64,000 nucleotides of DNA from Streptomyces sp. NRRL F-2580. Lineage in GTDB: Bacteria; Actinomycetota; Actinomycetes; Streptomycetales; Streptomycetaceae. Made by a program: the position numbers and the translations under genes. Shown piece by piece: positions 16,152-26,165 of the stretch. Position 1 is the stretch's first letter. The number at the start of each line of letters is the position of its first letter. The notes below the pieces were generated by a model. The model ran no database searches. It was not told the origin of the DNA and saw only the letters and a program-made list of their open reading frames with translations. Location: NCBI RefSeq assembly GCF_000720115.1, contig NZ_JOIR01000011.1, forward strand, positions 372,001 through 436,000. The letters run 5' to 3'.

Positions 16152-18611
16152 GTGACCGATGCCGAGCAGGTCCGCACCAGCGTCGTCGAGGTGGCGCTCG
16201 GGAAGCTCGATCTCGACACTAAGGCCCGGCTGCTGGCCGGGCAGGACATGTGGTCGCTGCCCGCGATCCCCGAGATCGGGCTGCAGTCCCTGGTCATGTC
16301 CGACGGCCCCATCGGGGTCCGCGGCGTGCGCTGGACCGCCGACGACCCGTCCATCGCCCTGCCCTCCCCGACCGCGCTCGCCGCCGCCTGGGACCCCGAG
16401 CTCGCCCGCCGCGCCGGTCGGCTCCTCGCCCAGGAGGCCCGCCGCAAGGGCGTCCACGTCCTGCTCGCGCCCACCGTCAACCTGCACCGCTCCCCGCTCG
16501 GCGGCCGGCACTTCGAGTGCTACTCCGAGGACCCGTACCTCACCGGCGTCATCGGCAGCGGCTACGTGAACGGCGTCCAGGACGGCGGGGTCGGCACCAC
16601 CGTCAAGCACTTCGTCGGCAACGACGCCGAGACCGAGCGGTTCACCGTCGACTCCGTCATCGCCCCGCGCCCGCTGCGCGAGCTGTACCTGGCGCCCTTC
16701 GAGGCCATCGTCGAGGGCGCCCGCCCGTGGGGCATCATGACCGCCTACAACCAGGTCAACGGCACGACGATGACCGAGCACCGGTACCTCGTGAACGAGG
16801 TCCTGCGCGGCGAGTGGGGCTTCGACGGCTGCAACGTCTCCGACTGGATGGCCGCCCGCTCCACCACCGGCGGCATCGAGGGCGGCATGGACGTGGCCAT
16901 GCCCGGCCCCACCACCGTCTACGGGCCCGCCCTCACCGAGGCCGTCCGCGCCGGGGAGGTCCCCGAGGCCGCCGTGGACGACGCCGTGCGCAACGTCCTG
17001 CGCCTCGCCGCCCGCGTCGGCGCCCTGGAGGGCGCGCCCGCCGTCGTCGAGACCGCCCCGGCCCCCGTCGACGGCCAGGCGCTGGCCCGCGAGGTCGCCG
17101 CCCGCGGCTTCGTCCTCGTGCGCAACGAGGCCGCGCCCGATGGCAGGGCGGCCCTGCCCCTCGACGCCTCCGCCGGCCGCACCGTCGCCCTCTCCGGCGC
17201 CGCCGCCCGCGACGCCCGCGTCCTCGGCGGCGGCAGCGCCACCGTCTTCCCCGAGCGGATCGTCTCCCCGCTCGACGGCCTCACCGCCGCCCTCCCGGAG
17301 GGGGCCCTGACCTTCACCGTCGGCGCCGACCCCTCCGACGAACTGGTCCCCGCCGACAAGGGCTTCGAGCTCCGCGCCGTCTGCCGCGACGCCTGCGGCG
17401 CCGTCATCGGCGAGGGCACCCTGCCGACCGGCCAGGTCCAGTGGATCGGCGACGACCTGCCCGCCGGCGCCACGTACGAGACCATGGCGAGCATCGAGGT
17501 CCGCGGTACGTTCCTCCCGCGCGAGAGCGGCGAGCACGCCTTCGGCACCCGGGGACTGGGCGCCTTCAGCCTCGCGGTCGACGGGCGCACCCTCTGGGAG
17601 GGCGTCCAGGAGATGGGCAACGAGGCCGACCCCTTCGAGGCCTTCTTCGGCGCCCCCAGCGAGCGCGCCCGTGTCACCGTCACCGCGGGCGAGCCCGTCG
17701 AGGTGTCGCTGACCTACCAGGTCCCCGACGTGACCGCGCTGCCGCTCAAGGCGATCATGTTCTCGCTGCTCCACCTCGGCCCGCGGCGCGACGCCGATGA
17801 GCTGATCGCCGAGGCCGTGGCCGCGGCCCGCGCCGCCGACACCGCCGTCGTGGTCGTCGCCACCACCGAGCGCGTGGAGTCGGAGGGCTTCGACCGGCGG
17901 GACCTCGCCCTTCCCGGCCGTCAGGACGACCTGGTGCGCGCCGTCGCCGCCGTCAACCCGAACACCGTGGTCGTCGTCAACGCCGGCTCCCCGGTGGAGC
18001 TCCCGTGGCGCGAGGAGGTCGCCGCCGTGCTGCTGGCCTGGTTCCCCGGGCAGGAGGGCGGGGCCGCTCTGGCCGACGTGCTCCTCGGCGACGCGGAGCC
18101 CGGCGGGCGGCTGCCCACCACGTGGCCCGCGCGGTTCGCGGACGCGCCCGTCACCGAGGTCGTCCCCACCGAGGGGCGCCTGGAGTACGGCGAGGGGCTC
18201 TTCATCGGCTACCGGGCCTACGAGAAGCACGGCGTGGCCCCCGCCTTCCCCTTCGGGCACGGCCTCGGCTACACCGACTGGGCGTACGAGTCCCTGGAGG
18301 CCACCGCCGACACGGTCCGGGTCCGCCTCACCAACACCGGTGGCCGGCCCGGCCGCGAGGTCGTCCAGGTCTACCTCGCCCCCGTCGGCGAGGACACCGT
18401 GGAGCGCCCGGCGAGCTGGCTGGCGGCCTTCGCCGGCGTCTCGGCGGGCCCCGGCGAGACCGTCGAGGCCGTGATCGCCCTGCCCGCCCGGGCCTTCGAG
18501 ATCTGGGACCAGGAGGCCTCCGGCTGGCAGCGGATCGGCGGCGCCTACGAGGTCCGCGCGAGCCACTCGCACGGTGACACGCGGCTGACGGCCACGCTCG
18601 ACATCGCGTAA
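16152..18611 (+). CDS. Beta-glucosidase, glycoside hydrolase family 3
   Basis: 819 residues from a GTG preceded by GAGGAGG. Order: GH3 TIM barrel (about 20-300, with LLAPTVNLHRSPLGGRHFECYSEDP in outline, KHFVGNDAE, and the nucleophile Asp in NVSDWMA), GH3 C-terminal alpha/beta sandwich interrupted by a PA14-type insert (about 390-520), and a fibronectin III-like domain at the C-terminus (about 700-800, TNTGGRPGREVVQVYLAP in outline). No signal peptide is present, so it probably acts in the cytoplasm on imported beta-glucosides. The PA14-containing layout is typical of actinobacterial beta-glucosidases. Confidence 0.93.
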   Translation: MTDAEQVRTSVVEVALGKLDLDTKARLLAGQDMWSLPAIPEIGLQSLVMSDGPIGVRGVRWTADDPSIALPSPTALAAAWDPELARRAGRLLAQEARRKGVHVLLAPTVNLHRSPLGGRHFECYSEDPYLTGVIGSGYVNGVQDGGVGTTVKHFVGNDAETERFTVDSVIAPRPLRELYLAPFEAIVEGARPWGIMTAYNQVNGTTMTEHRYLVNEVLRGEWGFDGCNVSDWMAARSTTGGIEGGMDVAMPGPTTVYGPALTEAVRAGEVPEAAVDDAVRNVLRLAARVGALEGAPAVVETAPAPVDGQALAREVAARGFVLVRNEAAPDGRAALPLDASAGRTVALSGAAARDARVLGGGSATVFPERIVSPLDGLTAALPEGALTFTVGADPSDELVPADKGFELRAVCRDACGAVIGEGTLPTGQVQWIGDDLPAGATYETMASIEVRGTFLPRESGEHAFGTRGLGAFSLAVDGRTLWEGVQEMGNEADPFEAFFGAPSERARVTVTAGEPVEVSLTYQVPDVTALPLKAIMFSLLHLGPRRDADELIAEAVAAARAADTAVVVVATTERVESEGFDRRDLALPGRQDDLVRAVAAVNPNTVVVVNAGSPVELPWREEVAAVLLAWFPGQEGGAALADVLLGDAEPGGRLPTTWPARFADAPVTEVVPTEGRLEYGEGLFIGYRAYEKHGVAPAFPFGHGLGYTDWAYESLEATADTVRVRLTNTGGRPGREVVQVYLAPVGEDTVERPASWLAAFAGVSAGPGETVEAVIALPARAFEIWDQEASGWQRIGGAYEVRASHSHGDTRLTATLDIA

Positions 18612-18670
18612 CACACCGTAACCATCGGAAATGGCCGGAAATCACCCCTGAAACACCCCTGAAAGCCGGT

Positions 18671-18700
18671 CCGGGGGCGAGACCTGACGCTCGCCCCCGG
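18671..18700. terminator. Bidirectional terminator between GH3 and SGNH genes
   Basis: CCGGGGGCGAG at 18671-18681 pairs perfectly with CTCGCCCCCGG at 18690-18700 (11-bp stem, 8-nt loop), between convergent stops. Confidence 0.85.
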
Positions 18701-18720
18701 ACCCTCCGTGCACACCGGCG

Positions 18721-19614
18721 TCAACGCGGCGGTTCGGCGGCCGTCACCTGGCGGTGCGCCAGTTCCGCCAGCCGTGCCTGCCCGTCCTTGCCCGGGTGGA
18801 ACCAGTCCCAGCGGCTCAACTGGTCCGCCGCGAAGGGGTACTGGAACACGGCCCCGCCGTCGTAGCGGCACAGCTCGTCCTTCGCGCAGACCTCGCGCAG
18901 CACCTCGTTGTACTCGACCACCCGCGCCCGGACCTGCTCACGCCGGGCGGTCGCCCCCGTCGCCGCCGACAGCGGATCGGCGAGCATCGACTGACAGATC
19001 CCCAGCTTCCAGACCTGCCGCACCATCGGGAGGTCCTTGCCCTGCTCCCACAGCCGTTGGAGGTCCGGCACGCTGGAGACGTACACCTGGGAGGTGGGGG
19101 ACGCGGCCCGGAGCCCGGCGAGGGCCTTCTCGAATCCGTCCCGGAACTCCGCCACCGGCGTCATCGACGAAGCCGTGGGCCGGCAGGCGTCGTTCGAGCC
19201 CACCATGACCGTGACCAGGTCGGGCTTGTGCGCGGCGGCCCCCGCCAGCTGCCCCGGCAGGTCCGCCATCCGGGCGCCGGTCACCGCGTAGTTCCAGCTG
19301 CGGGTGGGCACCTGGGCGTCCCCGAGCAGCCGGGCGGCGAGGGAGCGGACCGCCGGGTCGTTCCCGGTGGCCCAGGAGACCTCCGGGCAGTCGGCCAGCA
19401 CGGAACAGGCGTCGAAACCACGTGTGATGGAGTCGCCCACGGCCGCGACCGAGGCGGGCGCCGTGTTCCAGCGCGGAGCGGCCCGCGCCCGCTCGCCCCC
19501 GTCGCCCGACCCGCCCGAGCTGCACCCCGTCGTCGCGCCGGCCAGCAGCACGGCCGCCGCGCCCGCTGCCGCGAGGACCCGGCGCGCGCGGGGGCGCGGA
19601 GCGGTGGGGCGCAT
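18721..19614 (-). CDS. SGNH/GDSL hydrolase lipoprotein
   Basis: 297 residues. An N-terminal signal ends in a lipobox-like LLAGATTGCSS (Cys about residue 31), so the protein is probably lipid-anchored outside the membrane. SGNH blocks are AVGDSITRGFDAC (Ser nucleophile, about 60), the oxyanion Gly/Asn in VMVGSNDACRP (about 138) and the Asp-x-x-His dyad in WDWFHPGKDGQ near the C-terminus. Several paired Cys suggest disulfides. It is an extracellular esterase, lipase or deacetylase of unknown substrate, convergent with the GH3 gene. Confidence 0.9.
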   Translation of the reverse strand: MRPTAPRPRARRVLAAAGAAAVLLAGATTGCSSGGSGDGGERARAAPRWNTAPASVAAVGDSITRGFDACSVLADCPEVSWATGNDPAVRSLAARLLGDAQVPTRSWNYAVTGARMADLPGQLAGAAAHKPDLVTVMVGSNDACRPTASSMTPVAEFRDGFEKALAGLRAASPTSQVYVSSVPDLQRLWEQGKDLPMVRQVWKLGICQSMLADPLSAATGATARREQVRARVVEYNEVLREVCAKDELCRYDGGAVFQYPFAADQLSRWDWFHPGKDGQARLAELAHRQVTAAEPPR

Positions 19615-19863
19615 GGGAAGGGCTCCTCCTTGTCACCCCCTCATCGTTCGGGGGGTCCTGCTGAGTGAAAGCTCTGTGTTTACGGGCCTCGGAGCGACCG
19701 TACGTCACACCATGACCCCTGGCGCACGGTAGCTTTTTCCCGTGGCGTTTCGGCCGCAGGTCCCGTTGCGCAATGTCAAATAATTTCCGTTACATTACAT
19801 CACGTCACATACTGTCCGTTTTCTGGAGTTTATTCCCGACCTCGTCCACCACTGGAGGTCCCG

Positions 19864-20358
19864 GTGACGACACGTGGAGTTCTGTACGTGCATTCCGCAC
19901 CGCGCGCGCTCTGCCCGCATGTGGAATGGGCTGTTGCGGGCGTGCTCGGGGTGCGGGTGAACCTCGACTGGATCAGGCAGCCCGCCTCCCCGGGCACCTG
20001 GAGAGCCGAGTTCTCCTGGCAGGCCGAAGCGGGCACCGCCTCGAAACTCGCCTCCGCGCTGCGCGGCTGGCACCTGCTGCGCTTCGAGGTGACCGCGGAG
20101 CCCTGTCCGAACGCCGAGGGCGAGCGCTACAGCTCCACCCCGGAACTCGGCATCTTCCACGCCGTCACCGGCATCCACGGCGACATCCTGATCCCGGAGG
20201 ACCGGCTGCGCGCCGCCCTCGCCCGCTCCGCGCGCGGCGAGACCGACCTGGAGGCGGAGATCTCCAAACTGCTCGGCAAGCCCTGGGACGACGAACTGGA
20301 GCCCTTCCGCTACGCGGGCGAGGGCGCACCCGTCCGCTGGCTCCACCAGGTGGTCTGA
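19864..20358 (+). CDS. DUF3145 domain protein
   Basis: 164 residues, GTG start after TGGAGGTC. The sequence (VLYVHSAPRALCPHVEWAVAGVLG at the start, ELGIFHAVTGIHGDILIPEDRL in the middle, both in outline) matches the actinobacterial DUF3145 family, which commonly neighbours the fab cluster. It is soluble, with no signal or membrane segment. The function is unknown; its conserved place beside fatty-acid synthase genes suggests a link to lipid metabolism, but this is inference. The 249-bp upstream gap is unusually A/T-rich around 19780-19830 and probably holds its promoter. Confidence 0.88.
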   Translation: MTTRGVLYVHSAPRALCPHVEWAVAGVLGVRVNLDWIRQPASPGTWRAEFSWQAEAGTASKLASALRGWHLLRFEVTAEPCPNAEGERYSSTPELGIFHAVTGIHGDILIPEDRLRAALARSARGETDLEAEISKLLGKPWDDELEPFRYAGEGAPVRWLHQVV

Positions 20359-20430
20359 GCCCCTTTTTGCGCCTGAGCCGGCGCCGCTCTCGCGGAGCTG
20401 GTTGCTCGCCGTCGGGGTTCCTCAATTGAT

Positions 20431-20464
20431 GGTTGCGGTGTTCGTGGGTTCGGACACCGCAACC
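20431..20464. terminator. Stem-loop downstream of DUF3145
   Basis: GGTTGCGGTGT at 20431-20441 pairs with ACACCGCAACC at 20454-20464, an 11-bp perfect stem with a 12-nt loop. Confidence 0.6.
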
Positions 20465-20472
20465 GATACGCC

Positions 20473-20504
20473 GAAGGCCCACCCGGATCGCCGGGTGGGC
20501 CTTC
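20473..20504. terminator. Bidirectional terminator DUF3145 / fabF
   Basis: GAAGGCCCACCCGG and CCGGGTGGGCCTTC form a perfect 14-bp stem with an ATCG loop, 16 bp from the fabF stop codon and between convergent genes. Confidence 0.88.
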
Positions 20505-20519
20505 CGCGCGGAGCGGGGA

Positions 20520-21785
20520 TCAGACAGTGCGGAACGCGAGCGTCACGTTGTGGCCGCCGAAGCCGAAGGAGTTGTTGATCGCGGAGATCGGGCCGTCGGC
20601 CGGCAGCTTGCGGGGCTCGCCGCGCACGATGTCCGCGTCGATGTCCTCGTCGAGGTCGTCGACGTTGATCGTCGGCGGCGCCAGCCGGTTGTAGAGCGCC
20701 AGCACGGTCGCGACGGTCTCGATACCGCCCGCGCCGCCCAGCAGGTGACCGGTCATCGACTTGGTCGCGGAGATCGCGATGTGGTCGAGGTCGTCGCCCA
20801 GCACCTTGCGCAGGGCCTTCAGCTCGGCCGTGTCACCCTGCGGGGTCGACGTGGCGTGCGCGTTCAGGTGGACCAGCTCGGCCGGGTCGAGACCCGTGTT
20901 GTCGAGCAGGTTCTGCACCGCGGCCGCGACGCCGCGGCCGGTCGGCTCCGGCTGCGCGATGTGGTGGCTGTCCGCGGACAGACCCTGGCCCAGCACCTCG
21001 CAGTAGACCCGGGCGCCGCGCGCGGCGGCGTGCTCGGCGGACTCCAGGATGACGACGCCGGCGCCCTCGCCCAGTACGAAGCCGTCACGGGCCTTGTCGT
21101 ACGGACGGGAGGCCTGCTCGGGGTTCTCGTTGTTCTTGGACATCGCCATCATGTTGGCGAACGCGGCGATGGGCAGCGGGTGGATCGCCGCCTCGGTGCC
21201 GCCCGCGAGGACCACGTCGGCACGGCCGGTACGGATCATCTCGACGGCGTAGCCGATGGCCTCGGCCCCGGAGGCGCAGGCGCTGACCGGAGTGTGCACG
21301 CCCGCCTGGGCGTTGACCTCCAGGCCGACGTTGGCCGACGGGCCGTTCGGCATGAGCATGGGGACGGTGTGCGGGGAGACCCGGCGCACACCCTTTTCCT
21401 TCAGTACGTCGTACTGGTCGAGCAGCGTGGTGACACCGCCGATACCGGAGGCGATCACCGTGCCCAGGCGCTCGGGCGCGATCTGCGCGTCCTCGCCGGC
21501 CGGGGCGGTGTAGCCGGCGTCGGCCCACGCCTCGCGCGCCGCGATGACGGCGAACTGCGCCGAGCGGTCGAGCTTGCGGGCCAGCGGCCGGGGCAGGACC
21601 TCGCTCGGGTCCACGGCGGCACGGGCGGCGATGCGTACCGGGAGTTCGGCGAAGCGCTCGCCCTCCAGGGGCGTCACGCCGGAACGGCCGGCAAGCAGAC
21701 CTTCCCAGGTCGAAGCGCTGTCGCCACCCAGCGGAGTGGTTGCGCCGATACCGGTGACGACCACGGTGCGATTGGTCGGGCTCAC
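20520..21785 (-). CDS. fabF: 3-oxoacyl-[acyl-carrier-protein] synthase II (KASII)
   Basis: 421 residues from the GTG at 21785 (SPTNRTVVVTGIGATTPLGGD in outline). The Cys-His-His triad of condensing enzymes is present: Cys in VSACASGAEA, His in NAHATSTPQGD and His in FGFGGHNV. It elongates acyl-ACP with malonyl-ACP in type II fatty-acid synthesis in the cytoplasm. It is the last gene of fabD-fabH-acpP-fabF and is followed by a strong terminator. The frame upstream of the GTG overlaps the acpP-fabF spacer and lacks a ribosome site. Confidence 0.96.
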   Translation of the reverse strand: MSPTNRTVVVTGIGATTPLGGDSASTWEGLLAGRSGVTPLEGERFAELPVRIAARAAVDPSEVLPRPLARKLDRSAQFAVIAAREAWADAGYTAPAGEDAQIAPERLGTVIASGIGGVTTLLDQYDVLKEKGVRRVSPHTVPMLMPNGPSANVGLEVNAQAGVHTPVSACASGAEAIGYAVEMIRTGRADVVLAGGTEAAIHPLPIAAFANMMAMSKNNENPEQASRPYDKARDGFVLGEGAGVVILESAEHAAARGARVYCEVLGQGLSADSHHIAQPEPTGRGVAAAVQNLLDNTGLDPAELVHLNAHATSTPQGDTAELKALRKVLGDDLDHIAISATKSMTGHLLGGAGGIETVATVLALYNRLAPPTINVDDLDEDIDADIVRGEPRKLPADGPISAINNSFGFGGHNVTLAFRTV

Positions 21786-21864
21786 AGGAATTCTTTCTCC
21801 ACGTCTCAGGGGGTGCTGAATTGTCACGGCGCCACCGCCAGGTGGCGACAAACGCTCGTCAGGC

Positions 21865-22113
21865 TCAGGCCTGGTGCTTCGCGATGTACTCCGCGGCGTC
21901 GCCGACCGTCTTGAGGTTCTTGACGTCCTCGTCCGGGATCTTGACGTCGAAGCGCTCTTCGGCGGCGACGACGACCTCGACCATGGACAGCGAGTCGACG
22001 TCCAGGTCGTCGGTGAAGGACTTGTCGACCTCGACGTCCTCGACCGGGATGCCCGCGATCTCGTTGACGATCTCCGCGAGACCCGCGACGATCTCTTCCT
22101 GCGTGGCGGCCAT
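21865..22113 (-). CDS. acpP: Acyl carrier protein
   Basis: 82 residues, acidic, with the phosphopantetheine-attachment Ser in LDVDSLSMVEV (Ser about residue 41). It carries growing acyl chains for FabH, FabF and FabD. A good ribosome site, AGAAGGAG, precedes the ATG. It lies between fabH and fabF in the usual actinomycete order, so this is the primary fatty-acid ACP and not a polyketide ACP. Confidence 0.97.
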   Translation of the reverse strand: MAATQEEIVAGLAEIVNEIAGIPVEDVEVDKSFTDDLDVDSLSMVEVVVAAEERFDVKIPDEDVKNLKTVGDAAEYIAKHQA

Positions 22114-22169
22114 GTGGCGCTCCTTCTCTGGGTAACTGGGTAGAACGGACCGGGATGTGGATCCCGGCC

Positions 22170-23174
<1,005 letters not shown>

Positions 23175-23193
23175 GCTGTGTGGGCTCCTTCTC

Positions 23194-24111
23194 TCAGGCC
23201 GTCAGTTCGGCGACGAGCGCCGCGGCCTTGTCGAGATCGTCCGGGGTCTTCAGCGCCACGCTCGGTACGCCCTTCAGCGCGCGCTTGGCCAGACCCGTCA
23301 GGGTGCCACCGGGGCAGAGCTCGATGATCCCCGTGACGCCCAGTTCGGCGAACGTCTCCATGCACAGGTCCCAGCGGACCGGGTTCGCGACCTGGCCGAC
23401 CAGGCGGGCGACGACGTCGGCGCCCGTGGTGATGACAAGGCCGTCCTTGTTCGAGACGTACTTCAGCACCGGGTCCGCCGGGGAGAGGGCCTCGGCGGCC
23501 TTCGCCAGCGTGGCCACCGCGGGGGCCATGTGGTGCGTGTGGAAGGCGCCCGCGACCTTGAGGGCGACGACCTTCATGGAGCCTTCGGGCTTATCGGCCT
23601 GCAGGGCTTCGATCTGCTCCATCGTGCCGGCGGCCACGATCTGGCCCGCGCCGTTGATGTTGGCCGGGGTCAGCCCCAGCTTCTCCAGGTGGGCGACGAC
23701 AACGGCCTGGTCGCCCCCGAGCACCGCGGCCATGCCGGTCTCGGTGACGGCGGCGGCCTCGGCCATGCCGAGACCGCGGGTCCGGACGAACGACAGCGCG
23801 TCGGCCTCGGACAGGACGCCGGCGTAGGCGGCGGCGGTGATCTCACCGACGCTGTGGCCCGCGACGGCACCGAAGGTCAGGGAAGCGGGCAGCGCCGAGG
23901 CGGACAGCAGGCCCGCGGCGACCAGCAGGGGCTGGGCCACGGCCGTGTCGCGGATCTCTTCGGCGTCTGCGTTCGTGCCGTAGTGGGCAAGGTCCAGCCC
24001 GATGGCGTCCGACCAGGCGGCGACGCGGTCAGCGGCACCGGGGAGGTCGAGCCAGGGGGTCAGGAAGCCGGGCGTCTGAGCGCCTTGGCCGGGAGCGACG
24101 AGTACGAGCAC
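23194..24111 (-). CDS. fabD: Malonyl-CoA:ACP transacylase
   Basis: 305 residues. The GTG at 24111 is chosen (VLVLVAPGQGAQ) because the purine-rich GAGAGTGTGAGG precedes it; a GTG two codons earlier is possible. The acyltransferase signature GHSVGEITAAAYAG (Ser about 97) and AFHTHHM (His about 200) give the Ser-His dyad, and GQGAQ forms the oxyanion region. It transfers malonyl from CoA to AcpP for FabH/FabF. First gene of the operon, with the promoter overlapping the 3' end of fasR. Confidence 0.96.
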   Translation of the reverse strand: MLVLVAPGQGAQTPGFLTPWLDLPGAADRVAAWSDAIGLDLAHYGTNADAEEIRDTAVAQPLLVAAGLLSASALPASLTFGAVAGHSVGEITAAAYAGVLSEADALSFVRTRGLGMAEAAAVTETGMAAVLGGDQAVVVAHLEKLGLTPANINGAGQIVAAGTMEQIEALQADKPEGSMKVVALKVAGAFHTHHMAPAVATLAKAAEALSPADPVLKYVSNKDGLVITTGADVVARLVGQVANPVRWDLCMETFAELGVTGIIELCPGGTLTGLAKRALKGVPSVALKTPDDLDKAAALVAELTA

Positions 24112-24177
24112 CCTCACACTCTCTCTTGTGGATGGTCCCCGCCGCCCGTGGGGACAGGGACGAAGAACCGTCGGGGT

Positions 24178-24200
24178 AATTGTTGATGTCCGACAAAAGT
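24178..24200 (-). promoter_or_regulatory. Candidate FasR-binding site / fabDHPF promoter region
   Basis: Read on the minus strand, ACTTTTGTCGGACATCAACAATT contains the inverted repeat TTGT...ACAA. It lies 67-90 bp upstream of the fabD start and touches the fasR stop codon. In S. coelicolor the PucR-type activator FasR (SCO2386) binds just upstream of fabD. The exact site here is inferred from position and symmetry. Confidence 0.55.
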
Positions 24201-25418
24201 CTAGGACTGGAGATCGCCGTCGGCCAGACGCCCCAGAATCAGGGCGATTCGCAGGGTGAACGCCGAGCGGACATCCGAAGGCGACCATCCGGTGACGTCG
24301 GTCACACGTCGCAGCCGGTAGCGCACCGTGTTGGGGTGCACGAACAGCATCCGCGCCGCCCCTTCGAGGCTGCTCGCCTGCTCCAGGTACACGCTCAGTG
24401 TCTCCAGCAGCGCCGACCCGGCCTCTTCCAGCGGTCTGTAGATCTCCTCCACCAGCTGTTCCCTGGCAGCGGGATCGGAGGCGATCGCGCGTTCCGGCAG
24501 GAGATCATCCGCCAGGACCGGCCGTGGGGCATCCTGCCACGCCGTACAGGCCTTCAGCCCGGCCGCCGCGGCCTGCGCCGACTTCGTCGCGTTCAGCAGG
24601 TCGGACACTACCGGGCCCGCCACCACCGGCCCGGCCGCGAACGGCCCGATCAGCGACTTCGCCACCTGCATCGGGTTGTCGCTGCCGCCCGCGATGACGA
24701 CCAGCCGGTCACCGAGCACCCCGGTGAGGACCTGCAGCTTGTGGTGGCGGGCCGCGCGGCGGATCGCCTCCACCGTCAGCTCGCTGTCCCCCTCCGGCGC
24801 GGTGCCGAGCACCACGCACACGTGCTCGGGGGAGTTCCAGCCCAGCGCCGCCGCCCGGGACAGCGCCCCCTCGTCGGCCTCGCCGGACAGCACCGCGTTG
24901 ACGACCAGGGACTCCAGCCGGGCGTCCCACGCCCCGCGCGCCTCGGCGGCCTGCGCGTACACCTGGGCCGTCGCGAAGGCGATCTCCCGGGCGTACACGA
25001 GCAGCGCCTCGCGCAGGATCTGCTCGTCGCCCGGCGCCGCCACCTCCTCGATCGCGGTCTCCATGACCTCGATCGTGGTGCGGACCATCTCGACGGTCTG
25101 GCGCAGGGTGATCGCCCGGGTCAGCTCGCGCGGAGCCGTCCCGAACACGTCGGTCGAGATCGCCTGCGGGGTCTCCGGGTGCCGGAACCACTCGGTGAAC
25201 GCGGCGATGCCGGCCTGCGCCACCAGGCCGATCCAGGACCGGTTCTCGGGTGGCATCGCCCGGTACCACGGCAGGGTCTCGTCCATGCGCGCGATCGCAT
25301 TGGCGGCGAGCCGGCCGGAGGACTTCTCCAGTCGCCGCAGCGTCGCGGTGTGCGGATGGGCGGGAGCGGGATGCGCGGGGTGTGTGGCGGGCGAATGCTC
25401 ACGTTCGGGTTGAGGCAC
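24201..25418 (-). CDS. fasR: PucR-type helix-turn-helix activator of fatty-acid synthesis
   Basis: 405 residues from the GTG at 25418 (VPQPEREHS). The middle region is a GGDEF-like/CdaR domain (about 160-290) and the C-terminus carries the PucR helix-turn-helix (ARMLFVHPNTVRYRLRRVTDVTGW in outline, about 350-375). Its position directly upstream of fabD on the same strand, with 89 bp between, matches fasR of S. coelicolor, an activator of fabDHPF. The symbol is by context and family. The gene has its own upstream region shared with the divergent pirin gene. Confidence 0.9.
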   Translation of the reverse strand: MPQPEREHSPATHPAHPAPAHPHTATLRRLEKSSGRLAANAIARMDETLPWYRAMPPENRSWIGLVAQAGIAAFTEWFRHPETPQAISTDVFGTAPRELTRAITLRQTVEMVRTTIEVMETAIEEVAAPGDEQILREALLVYAREIAFATAQVYAQAAEARGAWDARLESLVVNAVLSGEADEGALSRAAALGWNSPEHVCVVLGTAPEGDSELTVEAIRRAARHHKLQVLTGVLGDRLVVIAGGSDNPMQVAKSLIGPFAAGPVVAGPVVSDLLNATKSAQAAAAGLKACTAWQDAPRPVLADDLLPERAIASDPAAREQLVEEIYRPLEEAGSALLETLSVYLEQASSLEGAARMLFVHPNTVRYRLRRVTDVTGWSPSDVRSAFTLRIALILGRLADGDLQS

Positions 25419-25511
25419 GTGACAAGACTGCCTTATCGGGACGGCTGCGCCGAGTCCGGTCCCGCCCCGTGACCGCGCCCCCGTCCCGTGATCGGGTCTA
25501 CCGTGGCCCCC

Positions 25512-26165
25512 ATGATTGATGTACGCCGCGGCTCCGACCGGCACGAGGGCGGGGACCCGGCCGCCGGGATCACCACCCGGCACGCCTTCTCCTTCGGGTC
25601 CTTCTACGACCCGGACAACCTGCGCTTCGGCCCCGTCCTGGCCTGCAACGAGGAGGTCCTCGCCGCGGGCGCCGGATTCGACGAGCACCCGCACAGTCAC
25701 ACCGAGATCGTGACCTGGGTCGTCGAGGGCGAGCTCACCCACCAGGACAGCACCGGCGAGAAGGGCCTGGTCCGGGCCGGGGACGTACAGCGGCTGAGCG
25801 CCGGATCCGGCGCGCGGCACGTGGAGCGCAACGACGGCGACGGGCGGCTGCGCTTCGTGCAGATGTGGCTCGCCCCCCTCGCCGCGGGCGGCGAACCCTC
25901 GTACGAGGTGGTCCGGGGCATCGCCGACGGAACGCCCTACGAGGTCCCCGCGGCCGGCGCCGTACTGCACGTGCGACGGCCCGGCGCGGGCGAGCGGGTG
26001 GCCGTGCCGGCGGCGGAGCGGGTGTACCTGCACGTCGTGCGCGGCGACCTGCGCCTGGACGGCGAGGAGCTGGGCCCCGGGGACTCGGTGCGGATCACCG
26101 CGGAGCGGGACCTGGAGATCACCGCCGGGTCCCCGGGGGAACTGCTGATCTGGGAACTGCCCTAA
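25512..26165 (+). CDS. Pirin-family cupin protein
   Basis: 217 residues, bicupin. The N-terminal cupin carries the metal ligands in DEHPHSHTEIVTW (His56/His58 type) and GARHVERN (His and Glu), the pattern of pirins such as YhhW/YhaK that bind Fe or Ni and may have quercetinase activity or redox-linked regulatory roles. The usual HSE is HVE here, keeping both ligands. Its stop codon overlaps the stop of the convergent serine-hydrolase gene by 4 bp (CTAA read both ways), so there is no room for a terminator between them. Confidence 0.9.
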   Translation: MIDVRRGSDRHEGGDPAAGITTRHAFSFGSFYDPDNLRFGPVLACNEEVLAAGAGFDEHPHSHTEIVTWVVEGELTHQDSTGEKGLVRAGDVQRLSAGSGARHVERNDGDGRLRFVQMWLAPLAAGGEPSYEVVRGIADGTPYEVPAAGAVLHVRRPGAGERVAVPAAERVYLHVVRGDLRLDGEELGPGDSVRITAERDLEITAGSPGELLIWELP

